A stretch of 64,000 bases of DNA. It comes from Corythucha ciliata (taxonomy: Eukaryota > Arthropoda > Insecta > Hemiptera > Tingidae). Location of the stretch: contig CM075937.1 in NCBI GenBank assembly GCA_038030265.1, positions 27,694,198-27,758,197 on the forward strand. Direction: 5' to 3'. A model generated the notes under the pieces. It did no database searches. It saw only the letters and a list, made by a program, of their open reading frames with translations, and was not told the DNA's origin. This document shows positions 42,512-54,867 of the stretch, in pieces (within the stretch, counting starts at the first letter, position 1; every line of letters starts with the position of its first letter). A program made the translations under genes and the position numbers.

Positions 42512-44196
42512 TTATCAAAATCTCCTGTGCGAACCTATGTGTTAAATTCATATTCGTTTGCTTTCATCGATTTTGTGAGACCCCCAGCCCCCGTTTTAAC
42601 AATATTCATTTCATTGAGCACAGGAACTCACCTGAATTGAAAACTGTTTGCTGCATCTAGCAGCTGTTTCTATAAATATAGCAACACCAGCGCCCTTTTA
42701 ATGGTCAATTCATCCCATCTTTCAAAAAATCGGTGTAATGAAATAAAATGACGGAGACAAAGCTTATCCAGTTAGCGACCATACACAGTAATTGTAAGCT
42801 TATCTACCGTCGTTGTGGCGTAATGAAATTTTCTTTTTATCAGCAGGAGACAATCTGAGCCGCCGATCAACCTAGTTTTCTATGCCTGGGATGGGAAGAG
42901 AAAGGGTCAATTTTAACCCCCATGTAAATTTATGATAATAGATCAGAGAGCAAATAGTGGAGAATAATTGATGATCCGCGAATGTTGAATAAGGATAAAC
43001 GTCTGGAAACCTCCTTTTACTTTTATTACCTATTATGATTATATTATTTATTTCTTTTATCATCGGTGTACGCTCACTCTGATTCAAAGTAGAGGGCTAG
43101 TCGTCACTAAGGCAGATTGCATGGGCAGCGCCCGGCACGTCAAATCAAGCCCAGAAGAGGCACTCTCAGTTATCGAAAATTATAGTGGGTATCTTTGTAA
43201 TCTTCGGAACTATTTCATGCAATGTTGGCTTTTTTAAAAGGTTCTTACGTATCAGCTTGTAATACTTTAGCAATATTAATATACGTACTTATTTGAATAC
43301 TGCAGCCCTAAATTATGATACTGGTTCAAAAAAGTGTAAAATGGCAGGTTTTAAATAGAAGTTTTTCCACTACTATCCATCATCTGCAAGCCGCGACTGC
43401 GGTAATGTCCTTAACTTGCGTAGATAACTTTCCAAACGCTGCCCTAATAACTCAACCTCTGAAGCTGGTGATATTCCCTTTTTGATTTTCTTTGATGTCC
43501 TACAAATGAAATTTCTGAGTGTGCTCTGGCTTTTCGTTTTTCAAAAACAGACAATTCTTCTAATCATGAATCATGAACTGTATTTATATCTCATTCAGGG
43601 TCAAGGTCCAAGCTCTTTTTGTTTTCATATATTAAATAACATCATCATCCGAGTTTCGGCAGATCAATTAATTATATTGCTTTATTCTCTTGTCTCTCGC
43701 TTTTGAGGGTCGGTCACACATGAACGCGATTTGTCATGATGGTCTGCGGTCTGAGACCTCGTTGAAATTGATTTTCAATTAACATCTTCGAGTTAATGAG
43801 TTCAAAGGGGCGTTTAAATTTCTTGTTACGTATTACAGAAACACCCGGGCTTATTATTTGATGACGGGAGACAAACCCATAGAAAGCCCGTGATTGACTG
43901 ATTCAAGGAAGGTCGAAAGAAATAATTGTGTGTTCTTGTAGGAAGGAGTTTGTGAAGAAAGGGTGAATACACACAAACCGTTGGTCCAAAAAAAAAAAAA
44001 AAAAAAAAAAACCCAAGCTTTTCGTCCGTCAGGCATTGATTGAAACCCCGTCACCTATTATACATATAGTAGTATTGATTAGTCTTGTGGTTGGAGATAG
44101 ACAAGAATACAGATTCTGAAAAACAACGAATAATTGAAAACACTATAAATGCTACGACCCCATTTAAGATAACTTGTGCTGGGGGTCGGAGCAATG
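42512..44196. other. Intergenic, no gene seen; 24-A run at 43988-44011
   Basis: No supported gene. The 24-adenine run at 43988-44011 could be the tail of a retroposed sequence, but the 200 bp before it have no recognised family and no flanking duplication was found. Confidence 0.4.
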
Positions 44197-44345
44197 ACAT
44201 CTTTCAAAAATACAGCAGCGCTCTTGCCGAGCTAAAATGAACTAACGGTTTGGGGTAACATCTGACGGGTGTCACTTGCTTTGTTTTGTTTATTGATGAT
44301 TGTGGTATTCAGAATGAGAAAGAAAATTATTGAAGTAAACCCAAT
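44197..44345 (-). repeat. Dispersed repeat, copy 2 (partner at 23566-23720)
   Basis: Reverse-oriented copy of the 23566-23720 repeat, ending with GAAGTAAACCC. The divergence is moderate. Confidence 0.75.
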
Positions 44346-44647
44346 TGAAAATTGAAGGATACCCCAGGTGGTCGTTTCACTTAGTCCCCACATGAGCGCT
44401 GGTGTATTTATGAAAGTTGCGAATATTACAATACTGAAAAGTGAATGAAATCAATTATTAAGATAGTATAGTTGTAGTTAAACTGTCCCCACACTATCCA
44501 TGACGATTCGAAAACTAATGGTGTCAATCTACCTAAGTCGAATGAAAATAAGTCGTGCTCTAGTCTAGAGGCCCTAAAAAACTTCACATTGTGACGTCGT
44601 GATGGCCGCCACGACGACGAGGACAATAGTGAATTAGCAAAAGCTAC

Positions 44648-45103
44648 AGGGTGTTTCAACGAAACTTTCTGATTGGTACAAACCGGCAAACGGCGGGAAG
44701 TGCTCGGTGGGTGGTGGGGGTTAGACCGTTGGAACAGACTCACTTGCTCAACGTTGTTTGGGGATCTGGCAGGCCATTGCCTTTTGGGCGGCATGGAGTG
44801 GCCTGAAAAGTCTCTCTGAAAGTTGTAATTCAAGTGATGTTCGATTGTCGGCCGGAAACAGCGTCAGCGGGGACGAGATTGAAGCGGGCATGGAAAGCGC
44901 GCTGAATGGCAACGATAGTTCGAAAAGTACGTCTCGACGGCAAACGCCCGTTACTGCTTCGTCCATTGCATGGCGATTTCTGATTTGATGGCAAAAAAAC
45001 TTTAAGATCTCCCCTTTCGAACGGTAAAACCCCCACCTCCCTCCGAGCACTTGCCACCATTTGGCGATTTTCACAAATCAGCAAGTTTCGTTGAAACTCC
45101 TTG
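44648..45103. mobile_element. 456-bp element with long inverted repeats
   Basis: GTTTCAACGAAACTTTCTGATT near 44653 faces its near inverse at 45071-45098. Inner blocks GAAGTGCTCGGTGGGTGGTGG and CCACCTCCCTCCGAGCACTT also pair, giving arms of about 90-100 bp. The outermost bases are CAGGGT on the left and CTCCTTG on the right. The target duplication is not clear. Several overlapping ORFs on both strands have no domain and are ignored. Confidence 0.7.
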
Positions 45104-45858
45104 TTTATGTAATACGTTCAAAAGGCGAAAGGCGGACTCCAACAATGGGGTTGTCGTTGTTCAGTAAACTACTGCGACAGATCTCATGGTTATGTATACT
45201 TACGTATCATCGCGGACCCCCGCGAAGGCGATTCTGTGATACGCTGCGGTCCGCCGAACCGAAACGGATGGTGTTATAATGTGTGACCAACCATTTAACT
45301 TTTTAATCATAAAGGTGAGGGACTTTTGCTATTTTGGTATTTTTCTCATTTCTGAGAAAACAAAGAATTGTACTCATGATACACCGATTGAAATAAAAGA
45401 GTGCGGGCGACAAAAAGATTTCTGAGAATACATTATGTAAATATTGTTACAATTTATTTGTAGTAAATTTTCTCACGAGCTCATAGCGCACAAGATCAAA
45501 GGACACGAATAAGCTTTAGAGCATGTACGCAAATCGTTTCCTTACATCACCGAATCTCTTTGAAACCTATGACCCCTCCAAAAGGGTGCTCTTATAACGA
45601 TGTTTTGATTTCTTATACATTTACCCTCCCTTCATTTTATAGCTTTCTCTCCCTTATTCTTTCTACCTACCAAGAAAACTAAATAAAATGCATTGACTTT
45701 CAGGAACTCAGAATGCCTGTGGGAGGGCGCGTGGCTGGGAAAGTTGGCATCTACTCAAACGTGCAAGGCGGTAAGCAGTAATTATGAATACAAATTTATC
45801 CTTTTGATTTCTTTTTGTAGTAGGTAGGTACTCGTGACACATAAAATAAATTAAACTA
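45104..45858. other. Intergenic, no gene seen
   Basis: No recognised gene or repeat apart from a GC-rich hairpin-prone patch near 45215-45265. Confidence 0.4.
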
Positions 45859-46040
45859 AGGGCCTTTTCACATTAGGAGAATAAAGACGCCGACGCAACG
45901 TCTTTTTTCTCGGGGAAGAAACGACTCTCGCGTGCGCGTCCAATGTGAAAGGCCCCATAGAGTTCTATGTGATTCTACTGCACGAGTCAGACGCTGACGC
46001 CCGCGTCGGCTTCTTTTTTCTCCTAGTTTGAGCGGGGCCT
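45859..46040. mobile_element. MITE with GGGCC ends
   Basis: Left end AGGGCCTTTTCACATTAGGAG, right end CTCCTAGTTTGAGCGGGGCCT, with GCCGACG and CGTCGGC further in. TA lies on both sides (45857-45858 and 46041-46042). An internal second copy of the end (ATGTGAAAGGCCCC near 45943) suggests a partial duplication. Confidence 0.7.
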
Positions 46041-47724
46041 TATAGTCCAGAAGTTGAAGGCCAAATTTTAGGCCAACTTTTTAGGCCACATGGCAGGAAT
46101 GTTCTGTATACCTGTAGGATGATTTTAAGGCCAAGCCCCCACCAATGTCCACCTGCAAACACGGCCTACCACCCCCTCAAAAGTGCAAATTTTAAGTTTT
46201 GACCATCTCGGTTGAGATATACCGGCTAAAGAAGTGATCCTACGAAGAAGTCCTGAGAGACGAAATTGTAGTAAATTTGATGAACTTCAATTTAAACTAA
46301 AATAGTATGGCTCTTAAAATTGGGAAAAAAAATGATTTTTCTTATTTTCGTTTTTTCACGATAACTGGTGAACTACTAGAGCTATAGAGCTTCACATGGG
46401 CTCAAAATTTAACACATTTGGTTTACTTTAATAAGGATAATAGTGACTTTTTTAGTAGGATGCTTTTTCAGGGTAATATAAGCCAAAATCCTAAACAAGT
46501 CCGAAAATTTCGAGGTTTTTCGAGCACCCCGTAGTTAGCACAGGGTTTTCGAAACGGCAAACATGGATTTACACTAGTGGTACCTCCCCCAACAACATAA
46601 TAAACATTCAGATTTACCGGATTTTTTGCGACCTTCGATGTCTAAAGTGAATGGCCTATTAAAGTGATAAATTAATTACTGATGTTACCCGGAGGACTCG
46701 GAAAGGCAAAGCATAACACAATTCGAGCGAGGAAGACGAAAGCGCATAAGTGGAAGCTGTCTCCACTTGTGCGCTTTCGACTTCCACTTTCAATTCAACG
46801 CGCCTTTTCAACTTTCAACAACGCATGCATCTAAGCTACGCACGCAATTTCTGATATCCTTCCAGCTTTTTGAAGCATGCAATAGCGCATTCCTCAAGTT
46901 CAACACACCGTGCGCTATGACGCTTGCCTCTGACACACGCGAAAAGGCACAATTGGAGACATAGCTTTATGGATTTGACTCTTTCAAGTACCCTAATTTT
47001 TAGGATCTGTTATTTCATGGTTTGCCTTTATTTTCACGAAAAAAAATTCTCAGCTATGGACCTTTGAAAAAACGATTCATCGGTTTGAAAAAACCATTTC
47101 ATGGGCTTTAATCTTTCAAAAAGCCAAAGTTCGAATCTTGAATCAATGAGGAAGTAACAGATTTTCCAACATCATGCCGTCGTGACAGCTTGGTTACCAA
47201 AACTCATGAAAACACGATCCGTTCAAATAAAATCAGGCCCTATATTTTTTTATAAATTTTTAAAACTATTGGGTTGCGGGACCCATTTGAAATAAGCTAG
47301 ATAGACTGATGACGCAATAACAGCCTTCGCATAACCTTCACAATGGCTTCCCACAAATCAAACAATAGGACTTGAGAGAAAGGGGGGGCAACACATGATA
47401 ACAGCTATATGCGGAGGGTTGGGAGGGGTCACGACCCCTTAGCTACGTCACGAGTCACAGACCGGCCGTTTAAGGTAACAAAAAAAAATTGGCAAGTTTT
47501 ATTATTTCGCTATAAATCGAAATCAATCATTTACGCTCTAATATTCAATTCCTGGTCATATTTAGCCATTTTCCTTAGAATAAAAATGTCTCCAGAGATA
47601 TTTATTTTTCATGTTACTTCCTCATTCTTTGTTGTACCTGTTGCGCAAGTACGGGCTTTTTTCGAAACTCATAGCCCAGCCCGACCCGCCACGACCCCGG
47701 GTCTATCTGCGGCAGGGTCTATAG
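46041..47724. other. Intergenic, no gene seen
   Basis: No supported gene. A hairpin GAAAGCGCATAAGTGGA / TCCACTTGTGCGCTTTC lies at about 46738-46775. The phrase GGGTCTATCTGCGGCAGGGT near 47699 recurs in altered form near 48126. Confidence 0.4.
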
Positions 47725-47868
47725 GTTTGTTCCAGTAACGTGTTTGGAACATGTTCGGAGCAGAGTGTCGTGGGATTAGCCAATAAAATTTAAGTTGATT
47801 ACATTTCATTCGCTGGTACCATGGCAAATCTGCTTCGAACATGTTCCAAACACCTTGCCGGAACAGAC
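47725..47868. mobile_element. 144-bp MITE
   Basis: The left arm GTGTTTGGAACATGTTCGGAG and the right arm CTTCGAACATGTTCCAAACAC are inverses inside outer ends GTTTGTTCC and GGAACAGAC. Arms are about 38 bp. Target duplication not resolved. Confidence 0.7.
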
Positions 47869-49439
47869 ATCACATAATATTTATTACGCCAGCAGTGAAA
47901 CTCATAGCCTTTCCCATTCAACACACCACATAAGTGTAGTGCCTGATGCCTCGTCCTCTCCATAAACTTATTATGTTTCATGCAAAAAGCTGTAGCCGCA
48001 GGAGCCGCTGAAGATGGCGAGCAGCCGAAACCGGTTCGTTTTTAACGCATTTTTATAAAAATGCCAGTTCATGTCTATATGCCGGATTCATTCGAACCCC
48101 AAACTCGGGCTTTTCATGTAGACCACGGGTCTATTTGCAGCGGGGTCTATAAGAAGGTGAATCCTTGGGTACCCCCTTCCTTCCACGATCACGTGGCATG
48201 CTGATCGGGTTTTGCCATTTTCTTTTCTTTTCGTTCACTCAATGTTGGTATTCCCTTTAATTTTTTCCATTTTTACGAATACTCTAGATTCGACTTTAAT
48301 GAAGGATAATTATATTATTAGTCTTTGTCGTGAACTTTTGCCCTCGAGCTGTAATTTTGAAGAGAGAGTTTTTCGATTATTTTAAAACGACTCGTGTACT
48401 AAAGCTCATCATTATCAAGCTCGAATAATTACAGAAGTCTGGTTGAATAACGACTCCTTCCCAGCGCTCGCATCTTTCTCTGAAAGAAGGAAAGCAAAGA
48501 AGGGCAGGAAAATGGTTCTTCGCGATAAAGCCTTGAGATGCTCGTCTGCGGTCGGACGTTCAATAATTGAGAAACAGTTTAGCTCAAATGTCTATCCTTC
48601 TTGGTAATAAAAATATCCGAAGGTCTTAAAGGTTGAGAAATTTTTCTGATGGATCGATTCAGCATTAACCTGAAATGAGGCAAGACACAAGATAACTAAT
48701 ATTTTTTTGTGAAAAGGAGATGGAAATTTCTTAAAATAGACGTAAAATGGATAAGACGGCGAGTCATTTACCTACTTCGGAAATGCACAGCGAAGAAAAG
48801 GCGAGTTTGGAAGAGGAGAGAGATTTTCGCGAATGCAGAGATCATTTTTAAAATTTTTCTTGTCGGATAATGTCACTCTCCAATGAAGTTTCTAGTTTCA
48901 CACCCGCTCTTTCACGTTAGCCTCTTCCACGCCTATCACTTGACAACTTTATCATTTCAACTATACGGTTCGGCCGTCGGCCCTCACTGCCTCACTCACT
49001 TTTCCACTCGACCCATCTCTAGAGGTCTATTTCACTACCTCAATGAAACAAAGGCACCCGGAAATGAACATAAATTGATACAGGAATGACAGGATAGCAT
49101 TCCAACCAACCTGACAATATTCGGCGGCCAAATTAAACAAAGGTGCAATGTTCCAAGTTGAATTGGTAGATATGACAAATGGATTAAAATGGATAGGACA
49201 GCTTTAGTGGAAGTTACTTGCCGCGTTCGGCCTATATTAGCTTTCATGAACAGCCTATTTTCGCTCGTGTGTTCCACGGTGACGAAAAATGTGAATATGA
49301 TTGGACCCCAAAATCGTTTTATAGGACGAACGGGTTCTCTAGCTAGTGATGCGGTCTTGCGATACCAAGACCAAGGTGGTCTAGTTATGTAAATGCATAT
49401 AATACCATGAATTAGAGCAGAGAATAATAGTAGGGGAGC
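47869..49439. other. Intergenic, no gene seen
   Basis: No supported gene or clear repeat structure. Confidence 0.4.
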
Positions 49440-51600
49440 CAAAGAGGGGATTTCGGGATTTACTCAAGCGCGTCAGATTAACATACTGCGGATACCTTGT
49501 ACACAGTTGAGTACTTCCACCAAATATGAGCCCTATATATGAGGCCGGCCGTCAAGGATAAAGCCTCAGATTATTTAAAAAAATTGATCATCAGGCATTC
49601 TCGAGCGCATCAGATTAAGGAAGTGGGAATTAATTACATGCTAAAAAGTCTATATCCCACTAATCTGACAATTTAAGAGTGACGCAAAGACGGAGGAGGC
49701 CTACAAACTTGTGAAAAAAAACGTCATCTTGACATTCTCGAGCGTGGCTAATTTTTTTTTTATTTTGAAGGGAATAATTCAAGGATAACGAAAAATACAT
49801 AATCTGACGATTTCCATTAGCCGAAATAGAAAAAATCTCTACAAAGTTTAGTCATTATTCAACTCGTGGAGCCAATTCAGTGAAACTTAGCGCCCACCCG
49901 TCTTGTAAGAAACATAATATGTTCCAATTCGGGAGGACGGGTGGATAGCGCCGGAACTAAATTTTACTAAATAGGTTGCCATATGTGTTGAACAATGAGG
50001 AAGAAACATGATTTTTTTTATTTTTTATTCTGAAGGCGTGGTCAACCACAAACACGATGAGATGTATTTCTAACGAATTATTCATCAATAAAACCATTTA
50101 AAAAATGTTTGAAAGTAGTCAATTCGAAATTTCTGTTTTCCCTCCAAGCGATTTTATACTCTGCCCCTCCTACCTATATCATGTGTAACGTAATTATTTC
50201 AGATAGAGTCCTACTGCGGTAGCTTATGCATTATACTGAAGCAAAATATTATTATCTTTTTTGTTTTGATAATGATTGATAAAATCAAATAAGTTTTTTT
50301 TATTATACATATAAAAATTAGGTAATTGCCTATGATGTCTGTACTTTTACGGAGCTTCCCTCTTTATTTCATTGGACGTAGCCAATACTTTGGTCTCCAT
50401 AAGTTTTTCGGCCCGACCTGATTAAAAAAACATGGGAGAAATGATGAATCCGATAATTATGCGCCATTTATTAACTTACACTTCTTAAACGTGTCCCTTT
50501 CAAAATTACTCCTGAGCATTTGTTTAATTAATCGCCGATTTTTCGGTAGAAATGACAGTTTTTTAGAAAAAAGAGTGATTTTTATATTCAAAATCGCTTG
50601 TTTTGACCTGTAAATAGACGATTTCCACGCATGCGCTCTCCAGTCCTACTTCAACAGTTTTGCAACCCGCTTAGGCCAGGTTATGGGTTACTCTTGTCTT
50701 GTGCTGTGTAAAGTGAATTTATTTTTCTCTCATTCCCGTCAAACTAAAACCACATTTGCAGTTATTCAATTCTGATTTTAATCTTCAGCCTCCGTCTCAC
50801 GAAAAGTATCGATGAAAACTCGTCGTTCCGGGGGCACCTTAACATGAAGTCCCATCATAGTTGCGCATTTATCACACTCCTTCACATGTACTTTCTCTTC
50901 ACTTTTTCCTCAATTTGGGACGTTTTCAGTCAAGTGCCAGTAAGGTTGAGGGAAAAGGATAAATTCAAGCAATATACAGGGTGTACAAAAAGCGACTGGA
51001 CAGAGAAAAACCAGTGAAGGGGCAACTGATTTCTGATCGAAATGACTATTTGCACTTTTCCGAAATTCCGCTTTGTTTCCGAGATATCCGCCATTTTATG
51101 ATTTTTTCAGAAACAGCTTGCTGCACACGCAATAATTGTTGCAATGGCAAAAATGATGAGCCCATTGGAAAGAGCACAAAATTTTCTATTTAAAGAGCCT
51201 ATTTTTATCCAAATCAGACAACATCTACTACGTTTTGAATTAGCTTATTAGCGAGGAAACTTAATTCCGGAAGTATTGGTGATATGGTGATGTGGTCAGA
51301 TCAGCAATATCTCGGAAACAAAGCGGAATTTCGCAAAAGTGCAAATAGTCATTTCGATCAGAAATGAGTTGCCCCTTCACTGGATTTTTTCTGTCCAGTC
51401 GCTTTTTGTACACCCTGTATATCTTAATCTGACGCGCTCGAGTGTTTCAAAATGACGATTTTTTTTTACACATTCTGATAAGGGCCATGAGTTTGCGTCA
51501 CCTCCAAATCGTCAGATTATTGAATGAGAGCTTATTTTAGGTTCACTTAACATTCCCTTAGAAAATCTAACGCGCTCGATTAATATGTCGATATTTACGT
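49440..51600. repeat. Region built on a CTCGAGCGCGTCAGATTAAG repeat
   Basis: Copies or variants of this 20-mer occur near 49460, 49608 and 49736 on the plus strand, and near 51425 and 51562 on the minus strand. The right copies continue with AATCTGACGATTTGGAGGTG (read on the minus strand), matched on the left by AATCTGACAATTTAAGAGTG near 49663. The arrangement is an interrupted inverted array. A TA-target MITE sits inside (50977-51417). Overall ends are not resolved. Confidence 0.6.
50977..51417. mobile_element. TA-target MITE with 113-bp inverted repeats
   Basis: The ends CAGGGTGTACAAAAAGCGAC and its inverse are flanked by TA at both sides (50975-50976 and 51418-51419). The arms (50977-51089 and 51305-51417) match with few differences. 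A TA duplication suggests a Tc1/mariner-type origin. No coding frame of note. Confidence 0.85.
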
Positions 51601-51869
51601 TAAAATTAGCCACACAAAAAATTGGCTTTGCAAAATGGCTTTGGCAAAATTGGCTTTGTACTTTTCCCATATGAAAAGAAAAATCTCGATAAATGACTTG
51701 GTTGGACTTTGGTGGGAGGGGGGTGTAATCCTGATGCTGTTCGCAAACTTTTCTACAAAAAAAGGTAATGTCGGAAAGAAATAAGCAAGATTGGTGATAA
51801 AATGCGTAAATAACGAAATTATTTCATGATTCAGGGTCAAAGGATCGATTTTTGTTGGGTTTCAATCGG

Positions 51870-51969
51870 GTGAAACAGATGGTGGTCTCGCAAGACTGGT
51901 CTTGGTCTTGCGAGTAGTGAGTCGGTCTTGGTCTTGGTCTTGCCAGGACCAGTCTTGCGAGACTGGCCT
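51870..51969 (+). repeat. GGTCTT-rich simple repeat
   Basis: Repeated GGTCTTG and GTCTTGCGAGACTGG words in about 100 bp, partly in inverted order. A shorter patch of the same words occurs at 49352-49382. Confidence 0.75.
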
Positions 51970-52100
51970 GGGGCCGTATTACGAACCCGTGTAAAAATGC
52001 CGCAAGATGCGGTTGCTATGGCGGGATAGTGATATTTCTTATTCGGCGTCCTTATATACCGCTAGCGGCATTTTTTCCCGACGTTTCGTAATAAGGCCCC
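51970..52100. mobile_element. 131-bp hairpin MITE, unit 1
   Basis: GGGGCCGTATTACGAACC and TTTCGTAATAAGGCCCC are inverse ends, and the inner GCCGCAAG and CTAGCGGC also pair. It sits directly beside a related unit at 52105-52225. Confidence 0.75.
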
Positions 52101-52104
52101 TGGG

Positions 52105-52225
52105 GGTCAACCATGAGCTAGCGTAAAAATTCCGTCAAAACGCGCTATCTATGGCGTTATAACATTATTTTTGATAGTGCGTCCTTATAGTTACCGCTTG
52201 CGTTAATTTTTTACGCACGCTGCTT
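52105..52225. mobile_element. Related hairpin unit 2
   Basis: Shares GTAAAAATTCCG, CTATGGCG and GCGTCCTTATA with unit 1 at the same spacing, and again ends in an inverse TTTTTTACGC block. The outer GGGGCC ends are not preserved, so this is a diverged or truncated relative placed in tandem. Confidence 0.55.
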
Positions 52226-52535
52226 CATGTCCTCTCGAAGGTGCCGACCGATGAGCGGCAGTTTACCTTTTTTTGTTTTATTAAAGGATTTATTTTTTAG
52301 ATGCTGTCGGACGGAGCGATTTATTTTTTAATCGATATTAGCTTAGATTATAAAAAAGATGAGTGGGGAGAATGGGCTAAAGTTAGATTAAAATTTAAAC
52401 TCGTAGAAAGTCAGCTGTGATACCCTAGCGCTTGACAGACGTTCAGGTATTTACTTCTTCAAAATCTCTTTAATTAATGATTCCTTTAAGTAATTATCAA
52501 ATAAATTCGGAATAAATTCTCCAAATGGTCGTATA
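52226..52535. other. Intergenic, no gene seen
   Basis: AT-rich, no recognised feature. Ends with the TA (52534-52535) that precedes the solo GTCCAGTCAATCTAAG arm. Confidence 0.4.
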
Positions 52536-52760
52536 GTCCAGTCAATCTAAGCTTTGGAGCGGAAATAAATATGGGATTTTGTTTTTTTGCAGGAATGTGA
52601 AGGAGGGGGTCCCCTGATCAATGTCTAATAAAGTCCTGAGCTGAACGCCCTCCCCCGAATGAAGGGGGAGCGTTCAAAGCCACTTTTTCGACGTTTTTCG
52701 CCTGTATCTCAAAACTGGTGTGTCTAAGACGATTCTTTGCGAGTACAGAATGAAAGCATA
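52536..52760 (+). mobile_element. Solo arm of the GTCCAGTC foldback family
   Basis: Begins GTCCAGTCAATCTAAG after TA and follows the left arm of 53641-54867 (GCGGAAATAAATATGGGATT, TGATCAATGTCTAATAAAGT, TTTTTCGCCTGTATCTCAAA). No inverted partner is found downstream, so it is a single surviving arm. Confidence 0.7.
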
Positions 52761-53640
52761 TTGAGTTCCCTATAACTTTTATTCCATACATTTTTTAACA
52801 TTCCTCGGAGTTTTTGAGATATACGCCTCTGGAAAGAGACCTTGCATACTTGGTTGGGAAACAGTCTTCCACCAAGGGAATGTGAGTGTAAGAGAGGGGA
52901 AGGGGGATAATTGGCTCCTGTGACCACCACGGCACCCCCTGTACCAGATCACGCGCTGAACTCCATATTCTGCCGCTGCACGGGGGTGAGTGCGAATCAA
53001 GATGTGGTTGCAGGAAGGCCGGGGTATTCTGCTTCAAGGTCAGCAGCAACTCCTAGGGGGACTGCATCGATACAGAGGCGTAGAAATAGCCCCCACAGCC
53101 CTCGGGGGCACTGAGCTCAGCGTATTTTTCCCCCATCTATACTTATCTTTTTAACTGATATAACTATGAACTATATCATTAACAACTATATCATCAACAA
53201 CTCAGTGCTCAGCTAAACATTGGGGGTACGTCGCAGTGCTGCTATTCTCTCAGTCCTCTGTCGTTGGACTAGGCGACAAAAGTGCAATAAAAATGGAAGT
53301 TTCAACTCAAAAATAATTTAATTAACCTAATTTTAATTTTAACTTTCTCCAACTAATGAAAATTTCTGATGAGGACTTCTGATGAGGACTGATGAGGACT
53401 TGAAATTAAACGTCAAAATCTTCTCCTTATTCAGTCCTAAGATTGAGCTGATTGTAAGATAAAGGGGCGCCAAGGCTAGTTTAGCAGGGGGGAGGGATTT
53501 CCAACAAGCCACGCCACTGCACCAATACCTTCCCGTTTGACGACGAGGAAGATGATGTGGGCGACGCTATGGCTGAGGATCCTTAACTTTTTTAAATACT
53601 CAAATATTATTGATTTTCATTTATCGTATTCAGTATTCTA
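52761..53640. other. Intergenic, no gene seen
   Basis: No supported gene. CCACGCCACTG near 53509-53519 resembles a hAT right end without a partner. GATGAGGACT is repeated three times near 53370-53400. Confidence 0.4.
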
Positions 53641-54867
53641 GTCCAGTCAATCTAAGGTTTTAAGCGGAAATAAATATGGGATTTTGTTTTTTTGCGGGAA
53701 TGTGTAGAGGAGGGTCCTCTGATCAATGTCTAATAAAGTCCCGAGCTGAATCTTCTGCCACAGGGGGAGGGGGCTGATTAAAGGTACCCTTTTGTGGTTT
53801 TTCGCCTGTATCTCAAAAACAGTGCGTCTTGGGCGAAAACTTTTGGATTCTTTTTCTTGGATATTCTTCCCTAGTTGGAGTTTTCAATTGTAAATTGGGT
53901 TTTTGAACGAGACGAATCCACAAAATTTAGTTTTGAATGAGCGAAAATTCACGAAATTGACGTTTGGAAGAGTCAAAATAACGAAATTCTGTTTTCGAAA
54001 GTGCCAAACGCTCATGACTGGTTTTAAATCAGACTAACGGAAGTCATACTTTCCGTCGATTCAATCTCATGGGTTTTGGGGCGAATTTTACAGTTTTGAG
54101 AGAAATGGAGGCATGGCGGTGTGTGGAAGTGATGCAGTGGGCGAAATCGCTGTATTTTTCTTTGAGTGGACTTTGCACTCAACGATCTTTCCGCCCCTGA
54201 CGCTCGACCTGACCTGGTAAAATCGAGTTTGGGAGGAGACCCGGCTCACCAGGACTGATGAGGGCCGCGATAGCGAAATGGCGACTGGTGACGTGGCGGC
54301 TAAGCACCGCAGCTTTGTTTGAGGATGAAAACTTAAAATTTGTGAATCATTTTTGTAGACTTCCTTTTGAAACCACAAAATTCATAGCCGACGACCCCTT
54401 AAAGATAATATTGCGTTTATGCAAATATTCTTGAAGCAAATTCAATTCTCAACAACTTCTAAATTTATTCTTTACGCTAAAATTGAACAGGTAAGAAGGT
54501 AGGATGCAAAGTTTGACAAAAAACGTGAGGTTGAAATAATGTTTTTGAAAAAGGTCACATTTCAGGGTCGTATATATCGAAAACTGTTGGGAATTTTTAA
54601 AAAAATGCATGGATTAAAAGTTGAAGATAATTTAAGGAGCTTACATTCTTTGTCTAAAGGTTTTTGACTAAGACGCACCGGTTTTTAGATATAGGTGAAA
54701 AATCACGAAAAACCTTTAAACGACCCCCCTCCATCTGGGGCAGGTGGTTCCGCTCGGGACTTTGTTAGACAATCATCAGGGGACCCTCCCGTACACATTC
54801 CCGCAAAAAAACAAAATCCCATATTTATTGCATCTATTTTGCATTTTTATGCATAGATTGACTGGAC
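53641..54867. mobile_element. Foldback element with TA target
   Basis: The arms begin GTCCAGTCAATCTAAG at 53641 and end with its inverse (TAGATTGACTGGAC) at 54867, with TA outside both (53639-53640 and 54868-54869). About 240 bp at each side pair with moderate divergence. The centre (about 53890-54600) has no transposase. It carries repeated short phrases with ACGAAATT and AGACGAATCC words near 53900-54000. Confidence 0.8.

Noticed and set aside
43988..44011. Poly(A) run as the end of a processed pseudogene
   Set aside because: No coding similarity upstream and no flanking duplication were found.
44426..45084. Several overlapping ORFs of 70-135 codons
   Set aside because: They fall in or beside the inverted-repeat element 44648-45103, on both strands, without motifs.
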